Assembly (NCBI GenBank): GCA_028751875.1
Contig: CM054154.1
Location: forward strand, 53,841,753 to 53,905,752
Direction of reading: 5' to 3'
From: Rapana venosa
Taxonomy: Eukaryota; Mollusca; Gastropoda; Neogastropoda; Muricidae
Length of the DNA: 64,000 nt
The notes below the pieces were generated by a model. That model did no database searches. It was not told the DNA's origin and saw only the letters and a program-made list of their open reading frames with translations. Positions 20,590-30,818 of this stretch are shown here, one piece after another. Within the stretch, counting starts at the first letter, position 1, and every line of letters starts with the position of its first letter. A program made the position numbers and the translations under genes.

Positions 20590-21675
20590 TGGCAGGATGA
20601 TTGTATGGGCCGGCCAACAAGCTATACCCTTCTTTGAAGATCATTAAGGGTCATCCTTTCGCCATTAATGATCAAATGATCAAAGACCATTCTCACATTT
20701 TTTCCCTCTGCCCTAGCACTCTTCAAGTATGGGGTCAGATTGTGCCTAATATCTCTAACAGTTTTGGAAAAATCGTCGTCTACAAAATCCTTGAACCTTT
20801 CAACGAGTTTTAGCCTTCAATATTCTAAGCTTATCTTGATAAAAACAACACCTGGCAATAATGGGAGGTTGGGTTTAGAATTTATCCTGTGCACACTATC
20901 AAACTTAACATCAGCTACATCCATTTTTTCTGAAAAGATTTTTCACGAACATTTCACAATCAGCTCCAGTCTCGTTACTTTTCTTTTCCATGCCATGAAT
21001 AATTATGTTGTTTCGTCTTGACCGGCCTTCTTGATCGTCTGCTTTCTTTTCTAGTTTTTCCACTCTGTCCATTAGTTCTGTATTTGATTGTTTTAACGCA
21101 ACATTTTCAGCCCTAAGATTGTTCACATCTTTTCTGATACCACACATTTCCTCCTTCAAGGCATCAACACTGTTTGTCAACAACTGTATCTCGTTCTTCA
21201 TACTCTCCGTTGTTGACTTTAATAGGTTCTCCACTTTCTCCAACTTGGTCGTCATCGTGGTAAATGTCACATCAGGAGCCACTGTAGGAGAAGACTCCTG
21301 TCTACAGTGTATGGTTGTAGGTGTGCTGGCGGTCACATCTGCACTGGCTTTAGTTTTCCGTGCACTTTTTCCTGCTATGGTGCTTCGACCACCAGCACCA
21401 CTCGTCAAGCTGGTTTGCCTCAATTTTCGTCCTTGGCCTGCGGATTTAGGGGAGGGGGGTCCAGGGTTGGTCTCCACATCACCACACGAAGCAAAAGGCC
21501 CCCCAGAAGAGATAGGTGAGGGTCAGTCCTAACAAGACACCGTTCGCCTGCTTTTTAGCGTCAGGATGGAGGTCCGAATGGCCGATTTAAATTCTGCCCG
21601 TTTGGACATGAAGCAGGCGAATACTGCCGCAAATGTCCCACAGACAGCCCTATACAACTGCAGGGATATTCCCAT
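20590..21675 (-). pseudogene. Family E: ORF1 with leader, 2A-like motif, coiled coil and RRM-like domain
   Basis: ATG at 21,675 opens 48 codons (hydrophobic, then basic FMSKRAEFKSAIRTS, then TVSC) closed by TAG 21,529-21,531. After two frame changes CGDVETNPGPP is read, with the 2A core at 21,457-21,480. The same frame runs on to 20,911: a Ser/Thr/basic region, then a heptad-rich coiled coil (MTTKLEKVENLLKSTTESM to DRVEKLEKKADDQEG), then RRNNIIIHGM, the start of an L1-type RRM. Another frame reads FSKTVRDIRHNLTPYLKSAR and RMVFDHLIINGE (to about 20,600), the C-terminal domain. ORF1 proteins bind the element's RNA as trimers. Confidence 0.85.
21457..21486 (-). other. 2A-like ribosome-skipping motif (CGDVETNPGP)
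   Basis: Codons for Asp-Val-Glu-Thr-Asn-Pro-Gly-Pro match the 2A consensus exactly and are preceded by Cys-Gly. The expected skip is between the final Gly and Pro, separating the leader from the RNA-binding part of ORF1. In this copy frameshifts separate it from its ATG. Confidence 0.85.
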
Positions 21676-21800
21676 CCTCCTTATCTAACTGTATACAAAC
21701 AATGAAAAACTAAGGCCACTTAAAACTAGCTACTAATACACAAAAATACTAGAGCAATTTCTGTACGTCTTCACCTTCACATTACATGATCGGCCCCCCG

Positions 21801-21824
21801 AGGGAAATGAGAGAGAGTGGGAGA

Positions 21825-21856
<32 letters not shown>

Positions 21857-22107
21857 AAGATTTAATGCTTTTTGTTTGTAAACAAACAAAACAAAAAAGA
21901 TATAGGAAAAAAATACTGAATATCATTCTCAAAACAGCAGATCATCACTGTCAACACTCTATTTCATTATACTCGTACAGATTAACACATATTATTGTTA
22001 TGATAGATATATTTCTTATAACTAAAGTGTAGTTTAAAAAAATAAAATAAAATAATAATAATAATAATTTTATTTAAAAAAAAATTTTTTAAAAAAGCTT
22101 ACACCTT

Positions 22108-22177
<70 letters not shown>

Positions 22178-22190
22178 TTAACACTCAAGG
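21801..22190. repeat. Partial copy of the (GA)n-associated minisatellite
   Basis: 21,810-21,855 is GA then GT rich. 21,890-21,985 carries CTCAAAACAGCAGATCATCA and ATACTCGTACAGATT, equivalent to 16,150-16,210 and 16,495-16,555. 22,106-22,176 is (GA)n with GGA slips. Together with 15,826-16,692 it brackets LINE E. Confidence 0.65.
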
Positions 22191-22447
22191 TCATAACATT
22201 TTAGTAGATGATTGAAAATTGGACAAATATTGATTCTTTTTTTCTTAAGTTCACGAGCTAAAAGTAGATAAACAACTCCTTTACCCCCCCCCCCCACCCC
22301 CACCCCCAAGCAAGCAAACACAAAATACGACAATGAATGATAAACAGACAATAAGAAAGGAAAACAAACCCCCCAAAACCCTATATTGAAAAAAAAATTA
22401 TAGATGCTTTTCATGATTTTTTTAAATCTCCAGATATAATAACAACA
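22191..22447. other. Upstream flank of candidate exon; no gene recognised
   Basis: AT-rich, with a C-run near 22,284-22,306. No obvious TATA box at promoter distance from the ATG at 22,448. Confidence 0.4.
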
Positions 22448-22667
22448 ATGGCCAATAACGAGAGCTGCCGACGTTGCGGAGGGGAATCCCCCGCTGCTAG
22501 GTCTTTGATGACGTCACAAGTGGGTGTGACGTCAGGAGGTTGGGCTGCGTGCGTGACGTCACTGTGCGCAGCGTCACGGCTGGCTGCGCTGTGGACGTCC
22601 CGCCAGTTCCATACAGGGCTGCTGTGGTGCCTGGCTCTGGGCTGGGTGTTGCTGTCTTCTACTGTCG
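22448..22667 (+). CDS. Candidate host-gene first coding exon with hydrophobic segment and splice donor
   Basis: ATG in good context (AACAATGGCC) opens 73 codons. The N-terminus has CRRCGG (a CxxC), then a Ser/Ala/Gly-rich part, then HTGLLWCLALGWVLLSSTV, a hydrophobic segment able to act as signal anchor. At 22,668 the sequence CG/GTGAGT is a strong splice donor, and a (TG)n tract follows in the would-be intron. The segment is much more GC-rich than its surroundings and is not repeated in the window. No family recognised. Alternatively it is promoter/5' untranslated DNA and the frame is chance. Confidence 0.4.
22509..22561. promoter_or_regulatory. Cluster of three TGACGTCA octamers (CRE/ATF-type)
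   Basis: Perfect TGACGTCA palindromes at 22,509-22,516, 22,527-22,534 and 22,554-22,561 (starts 18 and 27 bases apart), with a further GGACGTCC at about 22,592. This octamer is the full cAMP-response element bound by CREB/ATF bZIP dimers (established). They fall inside the candidate exon, encoding Thr-Ser in frame, so either reading is possible. Confidence 0.6.
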
Positions 22668-22701
22668 GTGAGTGAATGAGTAAGTGTGTGAGTGAGTCTG
22701 T

Positions 22702-22719
22702 GGGTTGTGTGTGTGTGTG

Positions 22720-22798
<79 letters not shown>
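22702..22798. repeat. (TG)n microsatellite
   Basis: About 47 TG units with one TTG break near 22,720, followed by degenerate TCTG/TATC sequence to about 23,000. Confidence 0.97.
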
Positions 22799-22800
<2 letters not shown>

Positions 22801-23003
22801 GTCGTCTGTTTTGCGTATTTGACTGGCTGGCTTTCTGTCTGTACATATGTCTATGAGTCAGTCTGTTTATCTATCTGTTTATGTAACTGCCAATCAATCT
22901 TTCTATCTATCGATTGATCTGTCTCTCTATCTATCGATATATCTATATATCGATATATCTGTTGTCTGTCTGTCTGTCTAGCTATCTGTCTGTCTGTCAG
23001 CCT

Positions 23004-23085
23004 GTCAAGTCAAGTCAAGTCAAGTCAAAAACACTGTAATCATCCCATGAAGGGCAATTACAATACTGACAGGCAGATTGATACA
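23004..23085 (-). mobile_element. Retroposon 3' end with (GACTT)n pentamer tail
   Basis: Read on the minus strand: CAGTATTGTAATTGCCCTTC, ATGGGATGATTACAGTGTTTTT, then GACTT repeated four to five times (23,027-23,004). The layout copies the other retroposon tails of the window, each with its own short tandem unit. The body is too short to assign. Confidence 0.45.
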
Positions 23086-23352
23086 CATCAAATATATCAA
23101 AGACACAAAAGCTATATTTCATATTGGTTTTCAAATAAAATGTCACGAACACACACACACACCAACACACACGCGCGCATGCGCACACACACACACAAAC
23201 ACACGCACGCACGCACACACATCAATTGTGAACACAATTTTAAACACATTGACTAGAAGACATAAAAACTTATTTTTATGCACGCATATACACAGCACGT
23301 ACACACGCACGTGCTTGTCCATACAAACCTCTGCCTATCTGTCAGTCTGTCT

Positions 23353-23353
23353 G

Positions 23354-23445
<92 letters not shown>
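23353..23445. repeat. (TC)n microsatellite
   Basis: About 45 TC units with one slip, followed by a degenerate pyrimidine-rich flank to 23,585. Confidence 0.97.
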
Positions 23446-23451
<6 letters not shown>

Positions 23452-23666
23452 CCTCCTCATCCCCTTCTTCTCCTTGTTCTTCCTGTTGTTCTTCTTCTCT
23501 CTTCCTCAACGTTGTCGTCGTCCTCCTCCTTTTCTTCTTCTTCTCTTCCTCCTCTTCTCTATCCTCCACCTTCCTTTTCTACCCCTGCCTCATTCTGTAA
23601 CATTATTTTTATCAAAGCAATTATCTCCCTGTTTCACTAGGCGCAACAACTCTCATGTCCCTTCGC

Positions 23667-23834
23667 GGCTGGTTAGAGATAGGCTAAATGGGCAATCAGG
23701 CTCACTCACGGTGTTTTTGTAGAAATGGCCGCAACTTTGGCCCTCCATGGCTATTGCCACTCGGACCAAAATTGCGTAGATTTGTACAAAACAACGTGAT
23801 TTACCCTCAATGCCCATTTAGGCCATCTCTCCTA
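23667..23834. repeat. Imperfect inverted repeat of about 22 bases, 165 bases end to end
   Basis: AGAGATAGGCTAAATGGGCA (23,673-23,692) pairs with the reverse complement of TGCCCATTTAGGCCATCTCT (23,810-23,829), with three mismatches. The interior (about 118 bases) is non-coding. This could be a small TIR element or a foldback; no second copy seen in the window. Confidence 0.55.
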
Positions 23835-24642
<808 letters not shown>

Positions 24643-25178
24643 GGTATTGCTATGGTGGTTTATACAACACAATATGACGTTGGATGATCTGTTTTTATAT
24701 AAAAAAAACAACAACCTTAACACGCTTTGAGTTTCTTAGTTTAACTTTAATCGTTTCTCTTTCTTGTCCGTCTGTAATAACATCATTCTCCCGAGGGCAA
24801 CTATTAAACCCATCTCTGTCTTTCATGTGGAAAAGAACAACAACCTTTAACTGTTCAAAAAAATATTTTAACACAGCATTGTATTTGTGTGTAAGTATCT
24901 AAACACTTATCTGTGCATGATGCAGGCTAAATGATAGTCGAGATAAAGAATGCCCTTTCTTTGTTATGTCCCGCCGGGGGAGGGGGGGGGAGTCATCTGT
25001 AAGAAATAATGTTACTGTATTCTCATATAACTTATAATACTAATCTAGGCATTCACTGAGCCTGTCTGAGGGGTTGACTATAATTATATTCTCATCTGTC
25101 CACATAAAGTTTCTCTCTCTGTATGTTCTATTGTTGTGCAGTGTCGGACAGAATATAACAATGAAATCGAAATGATTT

Positions 25179-25940
25179 TTGTACACTATTTTTAATAGGA
25201 CAACCGATACTGACGTAGTTGGTGTTGCCTGTGTCCAGTTAACTGCAGTTTATAAACTGCAGATTTCTCTTAGAGTTGAAAAATACTTTAAATACCTAAC
25301 ATCCCACACAACAGCCACTCAGCTTGGTCCAAAGTACTCCAAAGCCTTGCCAGCCTTCTATGCATTCACAGGGAGTAACTGAGTGTTCTTCTCTGGAAAA
25401 GGAAAGACTAGGGCGTGGAATACATGGGCTGCATATCCACAAGTGACTGATGCTCTCCTGCTCATGATGGAACAACCAGCTACCCTGGCCATACCTGGCT
25501 CAATGATGGAGGTTCTTCAACGTTCTGCTGTATGACAGGACCAGTGGATAACAAAGTGTGGATGACGCCAGGAAAAAGATGTGCACAACAGGAAGATGGC
25601 AGCTGGGGCACATTCCATTTACTTTCAGTGTGCTTCAGCAGCATACCCTATGAGCTGTTTACCAAAGTGGTCACATCATTATGGGGACTGTTTGGTGAAA
25701 GCACCAGGCCTTCCTTGCCCTGGACTATGGGTTGGCAGAAAGAACAGGATCATGGATGGAGGGAGACCTGTGTGGACTACACTGCCATAGGGAGAGGAAG
25801 CCTGTCAAGAACTGATCCACTGTGGCTGTAAGCTGCCTGTGGAGAACGTATGCTGTCAATGCTTCAAAGCCAGTTTGCAGTGTACTGCCTTGTGTACATG
25901 GGGTGGATGTGATGACTGCAGTAGGGATCAGAGCACATGA
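25179..25940 (+). pseudogene. Decayed multicopy invertebrate gene with LPAFYAFTG block and cysteine-rich C-terminus
   Basis: Frame 1 reads SKALPAFYAFTGSN, a TGA (25,380), then VFFSGKGKTRAWNTWAAYPQ. Frame 2 reads LVKAPGLPCPGLWVG and RPVWTTLP. A third reads EEACQELIHCGCK, NVCCQCFKASLQCTALCTWG and GCDDC to TGA 25,938. This order (LPAFHAFTG-C-D, FSGKGK..AW, LPSP..WGW, a CxCK...C.CKKA.L.CT..C.C.G.C end) matches a large repeat-like family of uncharacterised proteins in mollusc and cnidarian genomes that I recognise but cannot name; the cysteine end resembles CXC-type metal-binding domains. At least one stop in the first block and two frameshifts: a relic. Confidence 0.65.
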
Positions 25941-25969
25941 CAGTACTTTCACTTTTCCTGCAAGTCCAG

Positions 25970-25971
<2 letters not shown>

Positions 25972-26036
<65 letters not shown>

Positions 26037-26070
26037 TGTGTCTGTGTGTGTCTGTGTGTGTCTGTGTGTG
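25972..26070. repeat. (GT)n / (GTCTGT)n microsatellite
   Basis: About 31 GT units then GTCTGT-type variants. It lies between the pseudogene and the SINE tail. Confidence 0.97.
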
Positions 26071-26103
26071 TGCCATCTGTGAACACTTTCAAGTGATTGT
26101 GTA

Positions 26104-26462
26104 TGTGTTTTATTTTATTTTATTTTATTTTATTCTTTTATTTCGAGGATAATGGAATAAGCACTCATGTGCTTTTCTTCATCCAGTCCCTGAATGTATG
26201 CAGTTTTTTGTAAATTTTGCCTTCCGTCCCACCAGCACACTATGGCTTACTCTTCTGAAAAGTGGAACGGGTTTTAACATGTGCGCAATATGTTCTGTGT
26301 GCATTCACACACTGGACCTCAGTTTATAGTCTCATCTGAAAGACATTTGGGGAGAGTGGAGTCGGCACTGATGTTAATTCCAGAGGAAAAATCCTCTTGA
26401 ACAAGAATCGAACCCGGGTCAGTAAGTCACGAATACATCACTCTAACCACCAGGCTATCCTC
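26104..26462 (-). mobile_element. tRNA-derived SINE, full-length copy (SINE-1)
   Basis: On the minus strand the head GGATAGCCTGGTGGTTAGAG (26,460-26,441) is an A box and GGTTCGATTC (26,414-26,405) a B box of an RNA polymerase III promoter. A body of about 260 bases contains a block shared with 51,540-51,700, and the 3' part TCCTCGAAATAAAAG is shared with 47,776-47,860. It ends in (AAAAT)n (26,140-26,104). The tRNA part has lost pairing, so it is not a tRNA gene. Orientation and limits are well supported by three copies. Confidence 0.85.
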
Positions 26463-26469
26463 TGTGTGT

Positions 26470-27212
26470 AATTCAGAATCAGATTCAGAATATTTTATTG
26501 CCATTTAAGTCATGCAGACTTATTTGACACAACAAAAACATCAATTATAATTATCTATTTTGACTAAAAGTGATGTACACTAAAAATATGTTGCATTCTA
26601 CTTCTCTTTTTCTCTTTTTTCAAAACGCTCATACACATATCTGATGATATCTGCTTGATATATATCAACTGTGATTATGTCACTTAATTTATGTACACAG
26701 TTTTTGCGTTCTTTGTCTTTCGTTTTGATTTTTAATAACAAATTCTTTCTGAGTTCATCATATAAAATACATTCATCGAGTAAATGAAATTCATCTTCTA
26801 TTTTGTTACAGTATCTACATTTTCTGTCCTCTCTGGATATATTTTGGTGCCTCCTTTCTCTATCATTAAATTGTGAGAGCTTGTGCGAAATTTACAATAC
26901 GTCTTCGTATGGGTTTTGTTTTCATAGTTTATTAAGTATGCTTCCAGTCTGTATTCTTTGGTAGCATAATCATAAAATTTTAGTTTTGCAAACTCTTTCT
27001 TCTGGTAGATCCAAAATGTTTGATACATGTCCTCAAACTTTCTTCTAACAGCATAACTCAACCGAGGAACATTAAGAATACTTTGGTTCTTCCAGACATG
27101 TTTGAATCCAATTGTGTACAAAATATTTTTCACTGTGTTGATCCATTTATCATATGTATTCGTTTGATACATATAGTCGTATACTATTCTAATATAAGAG
27201 TCTGGTTTTGAT
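26470..27212 (-). mobile_element. LINE ORF2 C-terminal fragment with CTGAATCTGATTCTG tail
   Basis: 124 open codons from 27,172: YDKWINTVKNILYTIGFKHV, SYAVRRKFEDMYQTFW, YCKFRTSSHNLMIEKG, followed after a frameshift by ISREDRKCRYCNKI and EFHLLDECILYD, a CxxC...H...C cluster as in LINE C-termini. The 3' untranslated part includes AATAAAATATTCTGAATCTG (26,497-26,478). The fragment's order resembles the family A C-terminus but the sequence is distinct. It is truncated on its 5' side by (TG)n. Confidence 0.7.
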
Positions 27213-27213
27213 T

Positions 27214-27470
<257 letters not shown>

Positions 27471-27789
27471 TTGTATGTTTGTGTGAGTGTGTGTGCATGT
27501 GCGTGTATGTGAGTGGGTGTGTATATGTGTTTGTGTGTATGTGAGAGAGAGAGAACATACATGGATGTAGATGTGTGTACATATTTGTGTATAGAGTGTA
27601 TGTGAGTGTGCGGGCGCGCATGTGTTTGTATGTGTGTGTGTGTGTGTGCACGTGTATGTATGCCTGTGTGTGGTTGTGTGTGTGTGTGTTTATGCAAGTG
27701 TATGTGTGTATTTTGATGTATATGAATGTGTGTGTAAGGTATGTGTGTGTGTGTGCATAGGTACTGTATACTCTACATCAGCTAGGAAT

Positions 27790-28648
27790 CTGTAGGCCTA
27801 CATAGTTGTGATGTTTTTTTTAGAAAAAAAGAATTATATTATATTAAGAAATCAAACGGAATCAAATTTAACTTGAACAGGAACAACAAATATCTGTTAT
27901 AAAAACCGACCGACTGGGCTCTTACTCAAGCCTTTCACTAATTCTAGCATTTTAAGATTATCAACCAAAATGTCTGTGTGGGATAAACTAGCAGAGTTCT
28001 TGTTAGACAACCAATCCGGCAAAAAAAGGCTTCAACTGATCACAATAAAACATAACATGTTCTGGCGTAATCTGATCACCACAAATACATGACACATTTC
28101 GACTGAATTTCGTTTTGAGAGCATCGAGCCTTAGTCTGTATATCAGACTTGTCAACAGTCTATGACACAATTTGTTCTGATCAGATAAATCGTTGTATTT
28201 AGACTTTGTCGACTTAGGTCTTGCACATCCTTTTGAATGATAAGTTTCATGATATAGAGTGCCAAACTGATCCCAGCAAGTCTTCTTTAGAAGACAATAT
28301 CCCTCTTGTAAAGACAGCGGCAGTTGCATTTTGATGGTATTTTCCTTGTTCATTGCACCCCTTTTAGCTGTGCAGTCTGCCCATTCGTTTCCCCAAAGAC
28401 CACAATGGGATGGAATCCAGCAAAATTGTATACAGGTACCACGTGTGGACAAAAAATGAATTAAATGAACAATTTCAGTCACAATTTCACCTCTTATATT
28501 AGAACTAAACGATTGTAAAGACTGTAGAACAGACTTGGAATCAACACAGAATGATACTTGTTCACAGGCGAAAGGAAAATTAAGCAGGAAGTTTAACGCC
28601 ATCACAATTGCAACAAGCTCTGCTGAGAAAATAGAAAAGTCTTTTCCA

Positions 28649-28650
<2 letters not shown>
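27790..28650 (-). mobile_element. Family B LINE copy B4: RNase H domain and C-terminus
   Basis: Minus strand from about 28,650: FSIFSAELVAIVMALNFLL with the catalytic Glu, FCVDSKSVLQSLQSF with an Asp, and IQFCWIPSHCGLWGNEWADC with the H..G..GNE.AD block of retroelement RNase H. Then the C-terminal zinc-like tail KFSRNVSCICGDQITPEHVMFYC. 200 codons are open (28,605-28,003), frameshift after. The RNase H start (TDGS) is missing because (TG)n takes over at 28,651. In copy B1 the same domain is cut from the other side, after ELIAIVMALNF. Confidence 0.85.
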
Positions 28651-28730
<80 letters not shown>

Positions 28731-28735
28731 TGTGT
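28651..28735. repeat. (GT)n microsatellite
   Basis: About 40 GT units. The following 28,736-28,985 is degenerate GT-rich sequence with a CTG run near 28,792-28,811. Confidence 0.97.
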
Positions 28736-28985
28736 GAGCACGTGTGTGCACAAGTGTTTATGTGTGTCTGTGGTTGTTTTTGTTTTTGTTGCTGCTACTG
28801 CTGCTGCTGCTACTTGTATTGGTCAAGTGTTGTTCTCCTCTTTCTACAAATCCTGGTCAACCAAATCAGTGAACGTCATCATCACACTGTCACAGCTCAC
28901 ATGTGCATGCGTGTGTGTATGCGTGTGTGCATGTGTGTGTGCATGCATGCACATTCACGTGTGTGTGTGTGTCTGTGTGTAGATG

Positions 28986-29961
28986 AAGATAAACATCAGC
29001 TCCATACATTTTAAAGCTTAGAGTGAAATCCTGGAGCCGTGCTTCTGTGTTAGACAAACAAAGCGATATTCTTTTTTTTCCAAATGTTTATGTATGAAAG
29101 ATTATGCAAAAAAATCCAATATCAATCATTGCTGTGTGTATTCTTGCAATCATTTTTGATGCCACAAAGAAACTATGTACAATTAATTAAGAGCTGCTTC
29201 AAAAATAAGAAGATGAACAAGTAAAGATGCGTTGCAGTTTTTGCGGTCTTTGATAAGTGGGTCATATATCTTTGATCATCAAAATAAGCGAGAAACAATT
29301 GGCCAGTATGATGTTTCCCATGCCAATATTGTAGAGGAGGGTCCAAAGTATGTGTATGCCAAAATTCAGCCCTTTACTCTCATTTGCAGGGTTTGGCCAA
29401 TATTCCTGCATTGGCAGCTGGACTACTAGAAATTACTGGTTTTATTTTTGCAGTCTTGACTGAGTTTTTATTTGTTCATTACATTTTCAGTGCCATTATT
29501 TTAAGTTGTGTGTTCATATGTTGTTGATAGAAAACGATGGTGCTGAGCAGTTCAAAAAACAATTCCAGTTACTGTTTGACGGGCTTGTGCAGTTGAGCCA
29601 ATCTTAATCCAGATAGAGACAAACAATAACACATAGGCCTAACCACACCACAGATATGGTCTCAAATCCCAGACTACAGGATCAAGTAGATCTAGCCCAG
29701 AAATGCCAACTGGCAACTGGGCCTAAGGTCTAAGGTGGTCTCCTACCTTATCTGTTGGTCCAAAATTGTGGCAATCTTGAAATAGTAACTGCTGTTTTGG
29801 AAGGGCTTTTTTCGAACTAGTAGATCAGAAAAGTATTCTGCGTGCTTGATTTGGGAAGAGATCCAGTGTAGATCTAACTGCAGGTTACGTAATGTTTCAG
29901 ACCGAAAATGTTTGGTTTATTTCATGGTGCATAGCTATTTAGGGTTTATATTGTTTTCATT

Positions 29962-29962
<1 letters not shown>
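28986..29962. other. Intergenic; no gene recognised
   Basis: Moderately AT-rich, only short frames, no motif. One frame of 65 codons at 29,232-29,429 has ordinary composition but no recognisable features and no splice signals I would trust. Confidence 0.5.
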
Positions 29963-30019
<57 letters not shown>

Positions 30020-30026
30020 TCTCTCA
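29963..30026. repeat. (TC)n microsatellite
   Basis: About 30 TC units. Its right edge coincides with the 5' truncation of LINE copy A3 inside ORF1. Confidence 0.97.
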
Positions 30027-30725
30027 GACAGGTGTGAAAGTGACGAAAATGAGGAAAACATTGTAGAGAAAGACAATAGCTTGTCTCCATCACCCAGGAA
30101 TGAAGAACAGACAGATGACGACAAAACTGCAGATGACGAAACTGAAGTAAAAATGAAGTGTGACAGGGAAACCTTTCACCAACATGGTCTTGACAGTCAT
30201 GAACATGAACTGAACACTACAGACGGTGAACAAGACATAACAAAGGTTAATGAGACTCAAGAACTGACTGATGGCAACGTTGACAGACAGACTGACACTG
30301 TAGACCAAAACAACAGTGTGAAGAGCCCAGAAAAACATGGTGACAGCGAGGTCTCACAATTAAAGAACAATAGAGGAACAGATGGTAAGGCAGTCCATAA
30401 ACAGCCAGGCACCAGCAGAAGTAAAAACGCCGACTCTCAGAGAAAGGTGGAGGTGACAGAGCAGGGCAAGGCAGGATCTGTAAGCCTGTGTAATGCCCAG
30501 ACATCAGCAGCAGGGAGGCAGCCCAGGCCTCCAAGGCGTGCTGCCTCTCAAAAGCAAACAGAAGCTCAAAGCACGCACGTAGAGACACGCAGGTCAGTTA
30601 GCCAATCCAGCATCCTGGACTCTCTCAGGAGAGTTTCAGTGGGGGAACATTCCCAAGAGAGCGAAGTGGCTTCGCGTGAGAAAAGAAAGCCTGCTAATTT
30701 TGGAGCCTCTGCCTCCAAGAAATAG
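30027..30725 (+). pseudogene. Family A copy A3: ORF1 C-terminal acidic tail
   Basis: An open frame starts within the (TC)n edge (about 30,027) and runs to TAG at 30,723-30,725. It is rich in Asp/Glu/Thr/Ser/Gln, followed by a basic stretch (QPRPPRRAASQKQ) and SILDSLRRVSVGEHSQ. The same composition and order follow the RNA-binding domain of copy A5 (49,780-50,480). The coiled-coil and RRM-like parts are missing, cut by the (TC)n array. No catalytic function is suggested. The 93-base spacer to the ORF2 ATG fits a bicistronic LINE RNA. Confidence 0.7.
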
Positions 30726-30818
30726 GACATTGGCCGGGCCACAGGAAGATTACCTTCATTTAAAAGTAATGGAACCCTATTTCCTGGCTCTGTTAATAAA
30801 TCCAAAGAGAAACAGACA

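Larger units (their letters stand above)
16694..21800 (-). mobile_element. Nearly complete 2A-bearing LINE (family E), about 5.1 kb
   Basis: Order on the minus strand: 5' untranslated (about 21,800-21,676); ORF1 with leader-2A, low-complexity, coiled-coil and RRM-like parts (21,675 to about 20,590); spacer to about 20,280; ORF2 with APE endonuclease (20,270-19,116), RT (18,898-17,774) and cysteine/histidine C-terminus (to about 16,890); 3' untranslated with AATAAA near 16,726; and a tail of four GAGTTC hexamers (16,721-16,694). The 5' limit is uncertain by tens of bases. Both flanks are copies of the same (GA)n minisatellite, which suggests insertion into that array. At least eight lesions make it inactive. 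Confidence 0.85.

Noticed and set aside
21457..21480. 2A motif as evidence of an integrated picornavirus-like genome
   Set aside because: Followed by a coiled-coil and RRM ORF1 and an APE/RT ORF2, i.e. a LINE. No capsid, helicase or RNA polymerase motifs.
16694..21800. Family E as an intact, active LINE
   Set aside because: ORF1 leader frameshifts, lost GDxN residues in the endonuclease and several breaks in the C-terminus rule out activity of this copy.
26405..26461. Functional tRNA gene
   Set aside because: Only A and B boxes remain. No acceptor or anticodon stem closes, and the sequence continues into a SINE body with an (AAAAT)n tail.
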